A stretch of DNA of 64,000 nucleotides, from assembly GCF_000243155.2 (NCBI RefSeq), contig NC_018017.1:1550001-1614000 (forward strand), in the 5' to 3' direction. How positions within the stretch are numbered: the stretch's first letter is position 1; the number at the start of each line of letters is the position of its first letter. The notes beneath the pieces are model-generated. The model had not been told where the DNA came from. It searched no databases and saw nothing but the letters and a program-made list of their open reading frames with translations. Of this stretch, positions 17,281 through 24,905 are shown piece after piece. The position numbers were made by a program, and so were the translations under genes. Source of the DNA: Desulfitobacterium dehalogenans ATCC 51507 (GTDB taxonomy: Bacteria; Bacillota; Desulfitobacteriia; Desulfitobacteriales; Desulfitobacteriaceae).

Positions 17281-17448
17281 TTACAAATCATCAATTTTCA
17301 TACGGTCAAGTTCTTCTTGTTGTTGCGTCTTGCCGCGTTTCAAATCTGCATTATATTTTATAAAGTACTTTATCGCAAAAAAGATTCCAACAACAATAGC
17401 GATGGATAGAATCCCGCTAATAAATAACATGATTGTTGCTATAAACAT
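17281..17448 (-). CDS. Small single-helix membrane protein
   Basis: 55 residues. One membrane helix (about residues 2-27) is followed by a charged helical tail ending KIDDL. GGAGGAATAACT before the ATG is an excellent ribosome site, inside the end of the DUF2089 gene; the ATG at 17448 lies just after its stop at 17451. The pair arrangement suggests that the DUF2089 regulator and this protein are made together. Function unknown; DUF2089-type regulators are often encoded next to membrane proteins. Confidence 0.75.
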   Translation of the reverse strand: MFIATIMLFISGILSIAIVVGIFFAIKYFIKYNADLKRGKTQQQEELDRMKIDDL

Positions 17449-17450
17449 AG

Positions 17451-17750
17451 TTATTCCTCCGATTTCTTAGAGTGTTTTCTGTACTCCGTGATCAATATTT
17501 TTGCAGTGTCAAAATCGATTTTTTCATTGACGGCCAATCTTTTGATCAGGGAAACAAAGGGGTCATTTGAAGCATCTTCACTAATATTGATTTTCTGAAT
17601 AAGACGGTCTAGGCGTAAACGCACAGTTGGATAGGTTACACCGTAGATTTTTGCTATTTCTTTTAGTGAACCGGATGTAAGCAAGAAGTTTTTTGTGAAA
17701 GCGACATCTTCATCATCCAGATTTGACATCCACTCAGGAATGACTTCCAT
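17451..17750 (-). CDS. DUF2089-type small DNA-binding regulator
   Basis: 99 residues. A helix-turn-helix is visible in TSGSLKEIAKIYGVTYPTVRLRLDRLIQKI (about residues 27-56, quoted here only for its key residues YPTVR), which fits DUF2089, a family of small regulators. There is no zinc ribbon at the N-terminus, which is found in longer members. It is the first gene of a two-gene unit with the small membrane protein. Confidence 0.8.
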   Translation of the reverse strand: MEVIPEWMSNLDDEDVAFTKNFLLTSGSLKEIAKIYGVTYPTVRLRLDRLIQKINISEDASNDPFVSLIKRLAVNEKIDFDTAKILITEYRKHSKKSEE

Positions 17751-17917
17751 AGTTTTAATCCACGCCTTTCTTTGTGATTTTAACTATGTTAATGGTACTC
17801 TTTAATATTGTTAAAGTCAATAGGGAAGTTTGCTTTTATTTTTGTTATAATTTTCCCGTCTGTTGCTGTCTGGGTTCCTGCTAACTGCTCAGATTATTAA
17901 GAGTTTCTAAAAGATAA

Positions 17918-17961
17918 CGGAGCCCTTCATCCTAGTTTATTTCTGCGATGGGAGGGCTCCG
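17918..17961. terminator. Terminator-like hairpin, long loop
   Basis: CGGAGCCCT (17918-17926) pairs perfectly with AGGGCTCCG (17953-17961), followed by TTT on the plus strand and preceded by AAAGATAA on the other side. It lies in the 329-base gap between the divergent DUF2089 and XRE genes, so it would stop read-through from neither nearby gene. It may be a leftover or a structured element. Confidence 0.5.
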
Positions 17962-17988
17962 TTTAAGGCTTTCAGATTATTGACCAAT

Positions 17989-18060
17989 TATAATGGAAAG
18001 CATACTTGACATTTGAAGTCTCCAGGTGTAGCATGAATGTAAAGTGAGCTTTCCATTATA
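17989..18060 (+). promoter_or_regulatory. XRE promoter framed by a 13-bp perfect inverted repeat
   Basis: TTGACA (18006-18011) and TAGCAT (18029-18034) are 17 bases apart. TATAATGGAAAGC at 17989-18001 and GCTTTCCATTATA at 18048-18060 are exact inverted copies on either side of this promoter, 46 bases apart. Such a layout suits a dimeric repressor that bridges both sites, most simply the XRE protein encoded 20 bases on, or a long stem in the leader RNA if transcription began further upstream. Confidence 0.65.
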
Positions 18061-18079
18061 CTGTGAGGGGAGTGTTATA

Positions 18080-18277
18080 GTGAAGAATCGACTAGAAGAG
18101 ATCAGGAAACAACATGGCATAAAGCAGGAAGAGCTTGCGGAGGCTTTGGAAGTTTCCAGGCAAACGATAGGTTCTTTAGAAAATGGACGTTACAATCCAT
18201 CAATACTACTTGCATTCAAAATTGCTCGATATTTTAAAATGTCTATTGAGGAAATTTTTATCTATGAGGAGGAATAA
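18080..18277 (+). CDS. XRE-family small regulator
   Basis: 65 residues from a GTG at 18080 after GAGGGGAG. It is almost only a helix-turn-helix: NRLEEIRKQHGIKQEELAEA then VSRQTIGSLENGRYNPS, as in YgzD/YozG-type regulators that come with a membrane protein. An in-frame ATG at 18044 is rejected because it would start inside the inverted repeat and has no ribosome site. The next gene, a membrane protein, follows after 2 bases. Likely autoregulated through the flanking inverted repeat. Confidence 0.88.
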   Translation: MKNRLEEIRKQHGIKQEELAEALEVSRQTIGSLENGRYNPSILLAFKIARYFKMSIEEIFIYEEE

Positions 18278-18279
18278 AT

Positions 18280-18699
18280 ATGAAAGATAATCATGCCACC
18301 CGCTATATAATTTTTATACTGTTAGGAGTGATAGTTTTAGCTGTTGGGATTTTTGGGATAGACGATAACTTAAAAACTATTGCTGGCTTATGTATCGGTA
18401 TAGGTGCAGGATTAATCGGCATGAATGTTGCGAATTTAATTATGAATCTTTATTACAAAAAGCACCCAGCTATAAAAAAACAGAGTGATATTGAATCAAA
18501 GGATGAGCGTACTGTTGCCATTACCAATAAAGCAAAAGCTAAGGCCTTTGATATCATGATAAGAATCTTAATTGTTATTCCATTTTTAATGATCCTTATC
18601 GATTTACCACTATGGATGATACTTGCTACCGTCGCACTTTATGTGTTTGGGTTCTGCGTACAAATATATCTCACAATACGTTATAGCGAAGAAATGTAA
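18280..18699 (+). CDS. Four-helix membrane protein partner of the XRE regulator
   Basis: 139 residues. Hydrophobic helices lie at about 8-25, 32-55, 90-107 and 110-130; the central loop carries SDIESKDERTVAITNKAKAKA. That loop is widely seen in small Gram-positive membrane proteins next to XRE genes (DUF2178/DUF6442-like). Function unknown. GAGGAGGAA precedes the ATG. The regulator and membrane protein form one transcript. Confidence 0.8.
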   Translation: MKDNHATRYIIFILLGVIVLAVGIFGIDDNLKTIAGLCIGIGAGLIGMNVANLIMNLYYKKHPAIKKQSDIESKDERTVAITNKAKAKAFDIMIRILIVIPFLMILIDLPLWMILATVALYVFGFCVQIYLTIRYSEEM

Positions 18700-18751
18700 T
18701 ATTTTTATCTTGAGTACAAATGCTTATGACACATCGTGATAAGTGTAATTG

Positions 18752-18775
18752 CAGCGAGCCTAAATTGGCTCGCTG
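18752..18775. terminator. GC-rich hairpin after the XRE operon
   Basis: CAGCGAGCC (18752-18760) and GGCTCGCTG (18767-18775) form a perfect 9-bp stem with a 6-base loop. No real T-tract follows, so it is a weak terminator or an mRNA-end stabiliser for the XRE unit. Confidence 0.5.
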
Positions 18776-18908
18776 TCGTCATTTGGCATTTACCATTTTA
18801 TCTCGTTCAACCTATAAACGCGGTGATTATTCCAGCGCCCCGATGAAGTTATATACGATGATGATATAATATAAGAAACATGATGAAAAGAAAGGAGGAT
18901 GGTTCTTA

Positions 18909-19076
18909 ATGAGCAGGGCATTCGTAAGTGAAAACGATGGCTGGTACAGGTGCGTCAAGCATAGGGAGCATTGTATGATGGCTAACGAAAAAGGGAATTG
19001 TCTTCTTGACCATTGCCAACAATACCCGGAAAAAGACAGGAAAGAGGAAAAGGAACCTCCCAATAAAAACAAATGA
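18909..19076 (+). CDS. Small Cys/His protein beginning MSRAFV
   Basis: 55 residues, with AAAGGAGG about 9 bases before the ATG and a TATAAT at 18865-18870. It opens MSRAFVSENDGWYRCVKHRE and has four cysteines (WYRC, EHC, GNC, DHC) near histidines, so metal binding is possible. The tail is highly charged. I recognise the MSRAFV opening as a recurrent short protein of unknown function in Firmicutes. It stands alone. Confidence 0.7.
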   Translation: MSRAFVSENDGWYRCVKHREHCMMANEKGNCLLDHCQQYPEKDRKEEKEPPNKNK

Positions 19077-19099
19077 ATTGAGAAGATACCAATAAAGAG

Positions 19100-19323
19100 T
19101 TACTTTGAATATATACTTGAGGAAGATACCCCGCCATCAACCGGAAAAGAGCTTCCTGTTATGTAACCGGCTTTTTCACTTATTAGGAAGGCCACCATAT
19201 CTGCAATATCTTCCGGCTTTCCGATCCGCTTTAAAGGGATACGATCTGCACAGCGTATCTCTGTTTGGCAAGCCCCATGCCTGAACTGCCACATGTTACA
19301 ATAGCAACTTTTTTATCTTTCAT
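19100..19323 (-). pseudogene. Short-chain dehydrogenase gene with large internal deletion
   Basis: From ATG 19323, with a good AGAGGTGGC site, the minus strand reads [20 protein letters not shown], a Rossmann start with the cofactor loop, and then stops within about 10 further residues. In another frame [20 protein letters not shown], then [18 protein letters not shown] and the end at 19100 give the last 55 residues of an SDR. The middle 150-170 residues, including the YxxxK active site, are absent. This is an internal deletion plus frame change. It sits beside a TetR/hydrolase operon that may once have controlled it. Confidence 0.8.
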
Positions 19324-19356
19324 AATTGCCACCTCTTTCTTGAAAATCACGCTTTT

Positions 19357-19968
19357 TCAAGGGAGTATACCGGAATTTGATTGATGAGTTATATTTGTAA
19401 GATCGGTTTGCATACCGGACAGCATTATCTCTATTGCAATAGAGAGGCTCTTGTCCACGCTGACCGGATTACCAAAACCATGATTCTGATCGAGAGAAGC
19501 AAATCCATGCAATACGCATCTGAACATTCTAATGATATGAGTAATATCAGTTTTGGATTGAGGGAATGCGGACATGACTTTTGCAACAAGGCTCAAAATA
19601 TCATCAGATATTTGCGCGGCCTTTTCGCTTTGCCATTTATCTACCCATTGAGTAGCTTCATAGAGCCCAGGATGGTTTCGGGCGAAATTAACATAGGCTT
19701 TGCCTATGGCATGAACAGCATCTTTGCCGGATAACCCAATGGCAGCTTCCGCCATCTCACTTCTGAGACAGTTCAGTCCATAAATGGCCAGCATACTGTT
19801 CAATCCTTGCGCACCATCGACATAAGTATATAGGGAAGGCGTTTTGATTTTCAGTTGGCTTGCAAGTTCTTTTAATGTTACATTGTTGAGACCTTTTTCA
19901 TCCGCGATTTTCACAGCGGCTTGAAGCACGGTCTCCCTATCTAACCCTTTCTTCACCATGTTTTTCAC
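19357..19968 (-). CDS. TetR-family regulator
   Basis: 203 residues from GTG 19968 (or 200 from the ATG at 19959). The HTH is VTLKELASQLKIKTPSLYTYV; the ligand domain has the WHG-type pattern with HPGLYEATQW. The start codon lies directly after the stop of the metallo-hydrolase gene, so the two are co-transcribed. Two palindromic operators in the promoter of that operon (20693-20728) are the likely binding sites, giving autorepression. Confidence 0.88.
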   Translation of the reverse strand: MKNMVKKGLDRETVLQAAVKIADEKGLNNVTLKELASQLKIKTPSLYTYVDGAQGLNSMLAIYGLNCLRSEMAEAAIGLSGKDAVHAIGKAYVNFARNHPGLYEATQWVDKWQSEKAAQISDDILSLVAKVMSAFPQSKTDITHIIRMFRCVLHGFASLDQNHGFGNPVSVDKSLSIAIEIMLSGMQTDLTNITHQSNSGILP

Positions 19969-20676
19969 CTACCGCAGCTTTTCTCTTATTCGTTGAAGGG
20001 CGCGTTCAATTTGGGGACCAGGGGTTTTGAGTACCTTTCCATGTCCTACAGCTAAGAGTTGAATATCCAGCTCATTCAGTCGTTCAACACTTCTTACTGC
20101 CGATTTCTTATGCCAGGTTGCTACGGCAGGAAATGGAAACAGGATTCTCGTATCTCCTGCGACAGCTAATCCGCCTCTGGTTTGAAGGGCATCTCCGGCG
20201 ATCAGAATTCTTGATCGTATATCGTAAAAGGCGATAGAACCGGGGGTATGACCGGGTGCAGAAATTACTCTTAGTGATTTAATGAAATCCCCGTCAGAAA
20301 CCAATAGATCAGCCCGTGTTTGTAAATTCTTTTTGAACCCGCCACGTACCGGGAACTTCGGTTCGCCTTTTTTTAAAGTAAAGTCACCATACATAAGGGA
20401 TGAATCCCGCTCGGATATGTACACGACAGCTTGAGGCAATTGTTCCTTCAATTTATCTAATGATCCTATGTGGTCTGCATGAGGGTGTGTCAGCGCTATG
20501 CGCGCAATGGGCTTTCCTATGGCAGAAGCTGCATGCAAAATACCCTTCCAGCAAAAATTCAATCCCGTATCGATTAAGGTTAAATCATCTGTTTCTTCAA
20601 CTAGATAACAGTTTACAGGAAAGATACGTGGCATAAAAGTAATTTGATAAACCGTTTCAAACTGAATAAGTCTCAT
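19969..20676 (-). CDS. Metallo-beta-lactamase fold hydrolase
   Basis: 235 residues. Metal ligands are seen in LTHPHADHIGSLD (HxHxDH), APGHTPGSIA, LIAGDALQ and the closing VGHGKVL. This is the glyoxalase II-like/lactonase-like group with broad substrates; the actual one is unknown. GGAAGGAGTG precedes the ATG. It heads the operon with the TetR regulator, which suggests that its substrate or a related toxic compound is the inducer. Confidence 0.9.
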   Translation of the reverse strand: MRLIQFETVYQITFMPRIFPVNCYLVEETDDLTLIDTGLNFCWKGILHAASAIGKPIARIALTHPHADHIGSLDKLKEQLPQAVVYISERDSSLMYGDFTLKKGEPKFPVRGGFKKNLQTRADLLVSDGDFIKSLRVISAPGHTPGSIAFYDIRSRILIAGDALQTRGGLAVAGDTRILFPFPAVATWHKKSAVRSVERLNELDIQLLAVGHGKVLKTPGPQIERALQRIREKLR

Positions 20677-20692
20677 ACCAACTTCACTCCTT

Positions 20693-20736
20693 CCTAATCA
20701 TATTAGTATATTACCTAATGTGATTAGGAATATCAA
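20693..20736 (-). promoter_or_regulatory. Promoter with twin TetR operators
   Basis: On the minus strand TTGATA (20736-20731) and TAATAT (20713-20708) stand 17 bases apart. CCTAATGTGATTAGG (20714-20728) fills the spacer and CCTAATCATATTAG (20693-20706) covers the start region. Both are palindromes of the form CCTAAT-N3-ATTAGG. Binding would block the polymerase, so this is most likely the autoregulatory operator pair of the TetR protein. Confidence 0.75.
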
Positions 20737-20762
20737 GAGTAATAAATCGTCATAAGAAGATA

Positions 20763-20948
20763 TTATTTTAAATCCTTTAGCGGATGATCTCCTGCGGGGA
20801 AGTGCCTGTGACGACTGCCGCCGCCTCCGACCATGCCGCCGGAAGGAAAGAAATTTTGCTAAAGCACAGCGCTCCCAAGGCCGGCCACCAGAACAGCGCA
20901 GGCAGCTATGGCGCCAAAGAGCAGCTTTTTTCCCCGTTCACGGCTCAT
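20763..20948 (-). pseudogene. Small exported protein frame interrupted by an amber codon
   Basis: ATG 20948 follows AAAGGGGTGGCAAT, a good ribosome site. The frame reads MSRERGKKLLFGAIAACAVL then VAGLGSAVL, an export-type signal, and stops at TAG (codon 30, 20861-20859). The same frame then continues with a Gly/His-rich stretch (SGGMVGGGGSRHRHF) to TAA at 20763. It is either a 29-residue peptide or a 60-residue exported protein broken by one mutation. Confidence 0.45.
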
Positions 20949-21009
20949 ATTGCCACCCCTTTCTCTACAAAACAGGCCGGCTTAACCATCAGCCGACCAG
21001 CGCATTTTC

Positions 21010-21501
21010 TTATAGCATTATATAATGAGGAATGATATCCTGATAGCTTCCATCTTTCATGAGAAAGCCCTTCGGAATGACGCCAAGCTGGACAAAACCC
21101 AGCTTAGCATATAAATGAAGAGCTGCCGTATTGGTGCTTACGACGGCGTTGAATTGCAATATCTGAAACCCGATTTCCTTAGCTTTGGCGATACAATGCT
21201 TCACTAAAGTCTCCCCAATACGTTTTCCCTGTTCTTCGCTTTTTACGGCATAGCTTGAATTGCATATATGTCCGCATCGGCCCACATTGTTCGGATGGAG
21301 GATATACAATCCGACCATTTTATCTGTATCCTGTTCGATGGCTACTCCGGTAAAGGACTGGCTGTCGAAAAATTCCAGGCCGCTCTTTTCGTCCAAGGGT
21401 TCTATCTGGGGGAAGGCGATCCCGGTATCAACAACCTCGTTCCAGATCATAATCATAGCTGGAATATCCTCATGGGTGAATTCTCTGACGGCGATGCTCA
21501 T
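21010..21501 (-). CDS. GNAT-family N-acetyltransferase
   Basis: 163 residues. The acetyl-CoA site is visible as VKSEEQGKRIGETLVKHC (the Q/R-x-x-G-x-G/A region), followed by NAAALHLY-like NTAALHLYAKLGFVQLG. AGGAGGATAG lies before the ATG. Substrate is unknown; the arrangement resembles PhnO/YncA-type small acetyltransferases. It is a single gene. Confidence 0.88.
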   Translation of the reverse strand: MSIAVREFTHEDIPAMIMIWNEVVDTGIAFPQIEPLDEKSGLEFFDSQSFTGVAIEQDTDKMVGLYILHPNNVGRCGHICNSSYAVKSEEQGKRIGETLVKHCIAKAKEIGFQILQFNAVVSTNTAALHLYAKLGFVQLGVIPKGFLMKDGSYQDIIPHYIML

Positions 21502-21556
21502 AATCTATCCTCCTGATTTCCATCTACCGTCTATTATAACATATACTGTTCTTTCC

Positions 21557-21585
21557 TTGACATTTGCACTTTAGCTGATTATAAT
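21557..21585 (+). promoter_or_regulatory. Consensus sigma-A promoter of the adenine deaminase leader
   Basis: TTGACA at 21557-21562 and TATAAT at 21580-21585 are both perfect and exactly 17 bases apart. Transcription should begin near 21592, giving a leader of about 220 bases that holds the purine riboswitch. A promoter this strong suits control by termination. Confidence 0.9.
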
Positions 21586-21646
21586 TTAGAACAAATTATC
21601 GACAAGGGTTATAAAGACCAGAGGAAAACTTAATTTAATAGTAAAA

Positions 21647-21712
21647 TTTTTATATAAGTTCATAATAGGTTGAACGTTTCTACCAGCTACCGTAAATAGT
21701 TGATTATAAGAA
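21647..21712 (+). ncRNA. Purine riboswitch aptamer, adenine type
   Basis: The three-way junction can be drawn in full. P1 pairs TTTTTATA (21647-21654) with TATAAGAA (21705-21712). P2 pairs GTTCA (21658-21662) with TGAAC. J2/3 is the conserved GTTTCTACC. P3 pairs CAGCTA with TAGTTG (21697-21702) around a CCGTAAA loop. These joining and loop sequences match the purine riboswitch consensus. The specificity base in J3/1, equal to position 74 of the xpt aptamer, is T (21704), which selects adenine over guanine. The gene downstream is adenine deaminase, which agrees. Confidence 0.9.
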
Positions 21713-21726
21713 TTTTGAATGAAATA

Positions 21727-21765
21727 CAACCGGCGATTTTTAATTGTTGGCTGTGTTTTATTTGA
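21727..21765 (+). terminator. Candidate riboswitch expression-platform terminator
   Basis: CAACCGGC (21727-21734) can pair with GTTGGCTG (21746-21753) with one A-C mismatch and G-T pairs, followed by TGTTTTATTT. It lies 15 bases after P1 of the aptamer. The stem is imperfect and a second short hairpin with seven T follows near 21780, so the exact platform is uncertain. Confidence 0.45.
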
Positions 21766-21811
21766 GATGTTTTATGATCTTTTTTTATTACTTTTTAAGG
21801 AGGTATGGTGT

Positions 21812-23512
21812 ATGAACTACGACAATTTAAAAAAGCTGACCTCAAAGTCGCTGGGACGTGAGAAGGCACAGCTTGTACTAAAAAATGCCGAGGTCGTCAA
21901 TGTATTCTCAGAGGAAATCCTTGTCAGAGATGTGGCCGTTGAAGAAGGGATGATTGTAGGGGTCGGGAAATACGATGGCCTGGAAGAAATCGATTTGAGC
22001 GGCAAATATTTGTGTCCGGGATTCATTGACGCACACCTTCATCTGGAATCAACTTTGGTTGCTCCGCCGGAACTCATTCACTCCGCATTGCAATGGGGAA
22101 CAACCACCTTCATTATTGATCCCCATGAAGTGGTCAATGTGGCAGGTGAAGAAGGTCTTGATTACATGATTGACCAGACCGAGGATTTGGATGCTAATGT
22201 ATTTTTGATGCTGCCATCCTGTGTTCCTGCGGTATCTTTTGAAGAAAACGGCTGCATTTTTTCAGCGGAAAAGATGGAACGCTACCTGGCTAACCCGCGT
22301 ATTTTGGGCTTAGGTGAGGTCATGGATTATGTGTCGGTCATAGAAGCAGAAGAAGAGATGGTAAAAAAACTCCGTCTTTTCCAGGATAGAATAAAAGATG
22401 GGCACGCTCCCTATCTGCAGGACAAGCAACTGGCGGCCTACGCCCTGGCAAGAATCAAGACGGACCACGAATGCGTCGACTATGCCTATGCTTTGGAGGA
22501 AATACGCAACGGTATGCAGGTATTGATCCGTGAGGGTTCCGGCGCTAGAAATCTTGAGGCGATTGTCCGGGGGATTCTGGAAGATAACATGGATACAGCG
22601 AGCTTTTCCTTCTGTACCGATGACAAACATATCAATGATATTCAAAGGGAAGGCCACATCAGCTATAACATTAAGAAGAGCATTGCCTTAGGTATTCCTC
22701 CTATCAAAGCCATCAAAATGGCGACCATCAATACGGCTAAGTGCTACAACCTGACGGAACTGGGGGCTATTGCACCGGGATATCAGGCGGATTTTGTGGT
22801 ACTGGACAGCCTGGAAGAGGTATCGGTCCATTCTGTTTACCACAAGGGGAAAAAAGTTAATTTTGAAAAGGAAATTACAATTAAGCCCTGTTCAGAACAT
22901 CTATGCAAGACGGTTCACATTCCCGACCTCAGCGCGGATGATCTGAAATTAGCCGTCAATACCTCTGAATCCTCCTTGATTCAAATTATCGAAGGCCAAA
23001 TCACAACCAAGCATCTGCAGGGTGTTTTGCCCTCCGAAGATAACTATTTTGTTCCCAATGCCCAATACAACAAGGTGGTTGTGGTTGAACGCCATAAACA
23101 TACGGGACACTTCGCTGTGGCTCCTGTTCTTGGTTTTAACCTTCACAATGGAGCTATCGCCACCAGCGTTTCTCATGATTCTCATAATATCGTGGCTATT
23201 GGTGACAACGATGAAAGCCTCCTTCTCGCCTTGCAGGAATTGCAGAGAGTTCAGGGGGGATATACCATTGTCCGCGATAAGAAGGTGCTGGCAATTCTGC
23301 CTCTGCCCATCATGGGCTTAATCAGTGATGCCGGATACGAATCTGTGGATAATACCTTGAATAAAATGATAGGTTATGCTCATGAGATGGGGGTACCTGC
23401 CAATACCCATCCTTTTATAGCCCTGTCCTTTATCGCGCTGCCGGTCATCCCGGAAATACGCATAACCACCCGTGGAATGTATGATGTAATAGAACAGAAG
23501 TTTATCGGGTAA
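21812..23512 (+). CDS. ade: Adenine deaminase
   Basis: 566 residues from the ATG at 21812, which follows AAGGAGGTATGG; the frame is open 93 bases further up but only through the riboswitch platform. The family features are all present: [20 protein letters not shown] at the start, the metal motif [12 protein letters not shown], the [10 protein letters not shown] and LGEVMDY blocks, [11 protein letters not shown], and the C-terminal domain with [11 protein letters not shown]-like and TTRGMYDV segments. The enzyme deaminates adenine to hypoxanthine with Mn/Fe. Riboswitch control by adenine would switch it on when its substrate is abundant. Confidence 0.95.
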   Translation: MNYDNLKKLTSKSLGREKAQLVLKNAEVVNVFSEEILVRDVAVEEGMIVGVGKYDGLEEIDLSGKYLCPGFIDAHLHLESTLVAPPELIHSALQWGTTTFIIDPHEVVNVAGEEGLDYMIDQTEDLDANVFLMLPSCVPAVSFEENGCIFSAEKMERYLANPRILGLGEVMDYVSVIEAEEEMVKKLRLFQDRIKDGHAPYLQDKQLAAYALARIKTDHECVDYAYALEEIRNGMQVLIREGSGARNLEAIVRGILEDNMDTASFSFCTDDKHINDIQREGHISYNIKKSIALGIPPIKAIKMATINTAKCYNLTELGAIAPGYQADFVVLDSLEEVSVHSVYHKGKKVNFEKEITIKPCSEHLCKTVHIPDLSADDLKLAVNTSESSLIQIIEGQITTKHLQGVLPSEDNYFVPNAQYNKVVVVERHKHTGHFAVAPVLGFNLHNGAIATSVSHDSHNIVAIGDNDESLLLALQELQRVQGGYTIVRDKKVLAILPLPIMGLISDAGYESVDNTLNKMIGYAHEMGVPANTHPFIALSFIALPVIPEIRITTRGMYDVIEQKFIG

Positions 23513-23669
23513 TTCCTTGAATTTTGCCTATATGCCCCTAGATAGTTCTAGTAAGAGGTAGACCGGTAAAAAGGATATTTTGCAGGATTGTGATGTTATG
23601 GGAAAAAGTTGTGTAATTAGGAACAAGCTATTGATCATAGTTCTTGTTTTATTTGGGAGGCATAATCCT

Positions 23670-24632
23670 GTGAATAAAATAATTAAGAAGACGGCGGCAA
23701 TGGTGATTATTGCTCTTGCAGCTATTTTTGTATTAATGTTATTGGTTGCGCCGCCTGTCGCTGTTCACTTAACTACTAACGGACATGTTGATTATGGTGT
23801 TATTGAGGATCACCCGCTTCAGAAAATGTATACCTCGTCGGATTTTGTATTGACATCTAATGATATGATATTGACAACAGAGGATAATTACGAGGTTTGG
23901 GCGTCAGAGGTAACAGTTGAAAGTCCGAAAGCAGTTATCATTTATTTGTCTGGGATCCGACAACCATCCGTAACTTACTTTTATGGTCACGCTAAATGGA
24001 TGAAAAGTGAGGGGTATGCATCTTTTCTTTTAGAGGTTCGTGGACATGGGAACAGCAGCGGAGACAGGGTCTGCCTTGGTTATGAAGAAGCAGCCGATGT
24101 AAAAGCTGTTGTGGATTACATTAAACAACAGGAGCGTTATAAAGGTGTTCCAATTGTCATTCACGGTGTGTCTATGGGAGGGGCTATCGCTATAAATTCA
24201 TTTGGCCAGATAGACGAAATAACAGGTTTGATTGCAATGTCTGCCTATTCCAGCTTTGAAGATGTGGTCGTTGACACGATGAAGCAATATAATATCCCCA
24301 GGTTTATTTGTGACATTGAAAAGCCCCTTGTCAGGTTGTCACTGCAAACTGTTTTTGGTGATAAAGTAAATGATATAAAGCCAATCAAACAAGTAGAGAA
24401 TATTGGTGAACGACCTGCTCTGTTTATTGCAAGTGCTAATGATACGGAAGTATCATACGAAAATATGAATCGTCTACTAAAAGCGGCGCCGGAACAATGT
24501 GAGGGATGGCTGCGTGAATCTGATTTAGCGGGGCATTTCATTATTCTGAATCATGATATAGAAAACGTAGATTTGGATACGGAATACTGCGAAAAAGTTC
24601 TCTCTTTTTTGGAGAATAAAGTTGTGCATTAG
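23670..24632 (+). CDS. Exported or membrane-anchored alpha/beta hydrolase
   Basis: 320 residues from GTG 23670 after TGGGAGG; the frame is open upstream to 23580 without a ribosome site. An N-terminal membrane helix (about residues 8-32) acts as anchor or uncleaved signal. The hydrolase fold shows the nucleophile Ser in HGVSMGGAI, the Asp in ASANDTEVS and the His in DLAGHFII, as in serine aminopeptidase/lysophospholipase-like S33 proteins. Substrate unknown. A strong terminator follows. Confidence 0.85.
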   Translation: MNKIIKKTAAMVIIALAAIFVLMLLVAPPVAVHLTTNGHVDYGVIEDHPLQKMYTSSDFVLTSNDMILTTEDNYEVWASEVTVESPKAVIIYLSGIRQPSVTYFYGHAKWMKSEGYASFLLEVRGHGNSSGDRVCLGYEEAADVKAVVDYIKQQERYKGVPIVIHGVSMGGAIAINSFGQIDEITGLIAMSAYSSFEDVVVDTMKQYNIPRFICDIEKPLVRLSLQTVFGDKVNDIKPIKQVENIGERPALFIASANDTEVSYENMNRLLKAAPEQCEGWLRESDLAGHFIILNHDIENVDLDTEYCEKVLSFLENKVVH

Positions 24633-24652
24633 GCTGAGTGGCTGTCGTGTAG

Positions 24653-24686
24653 CGGGTTGAAAAAGTACATTTTTCAGCCCGTTTTT
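24653..24686 (+). terminator. Rho-independent terminator of the hydrolase gene
   Basis: CGGGTTGAAAAA pairs with TTTTTCAGCCCG through a 4-base loop and runs into GTTTTT. It is directly after the hydrolase stop. Confidence 0.85.
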
Positions 24687-24905
24687 ATCTGTTTGTAGTT
24701 ATTAATGATATTTACTAATTTGAATATGAACTTCCCAAATAGAATTGACTTTACAACTCTATAACATAATAGTGATACTATCGAGTAATAAGGAGCATTC
24801 CTGTAGTAGTCAAAAATGAGCTTTGTCAAAAAGAAGACCTCACGTTACAATTTGAAAGGACTGTTGGCCAACAGAATCCAATCAAAATAACGGAGGTCAT
24901 CCCCA

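Noticed and set aside
20784-21035. 83-codon plus-strand frame between the hydrolase and acetyltransferase genes
   Set aside because: It has no ribosome site, and the opposite strand carries a better frame with a signal peptide-like start.
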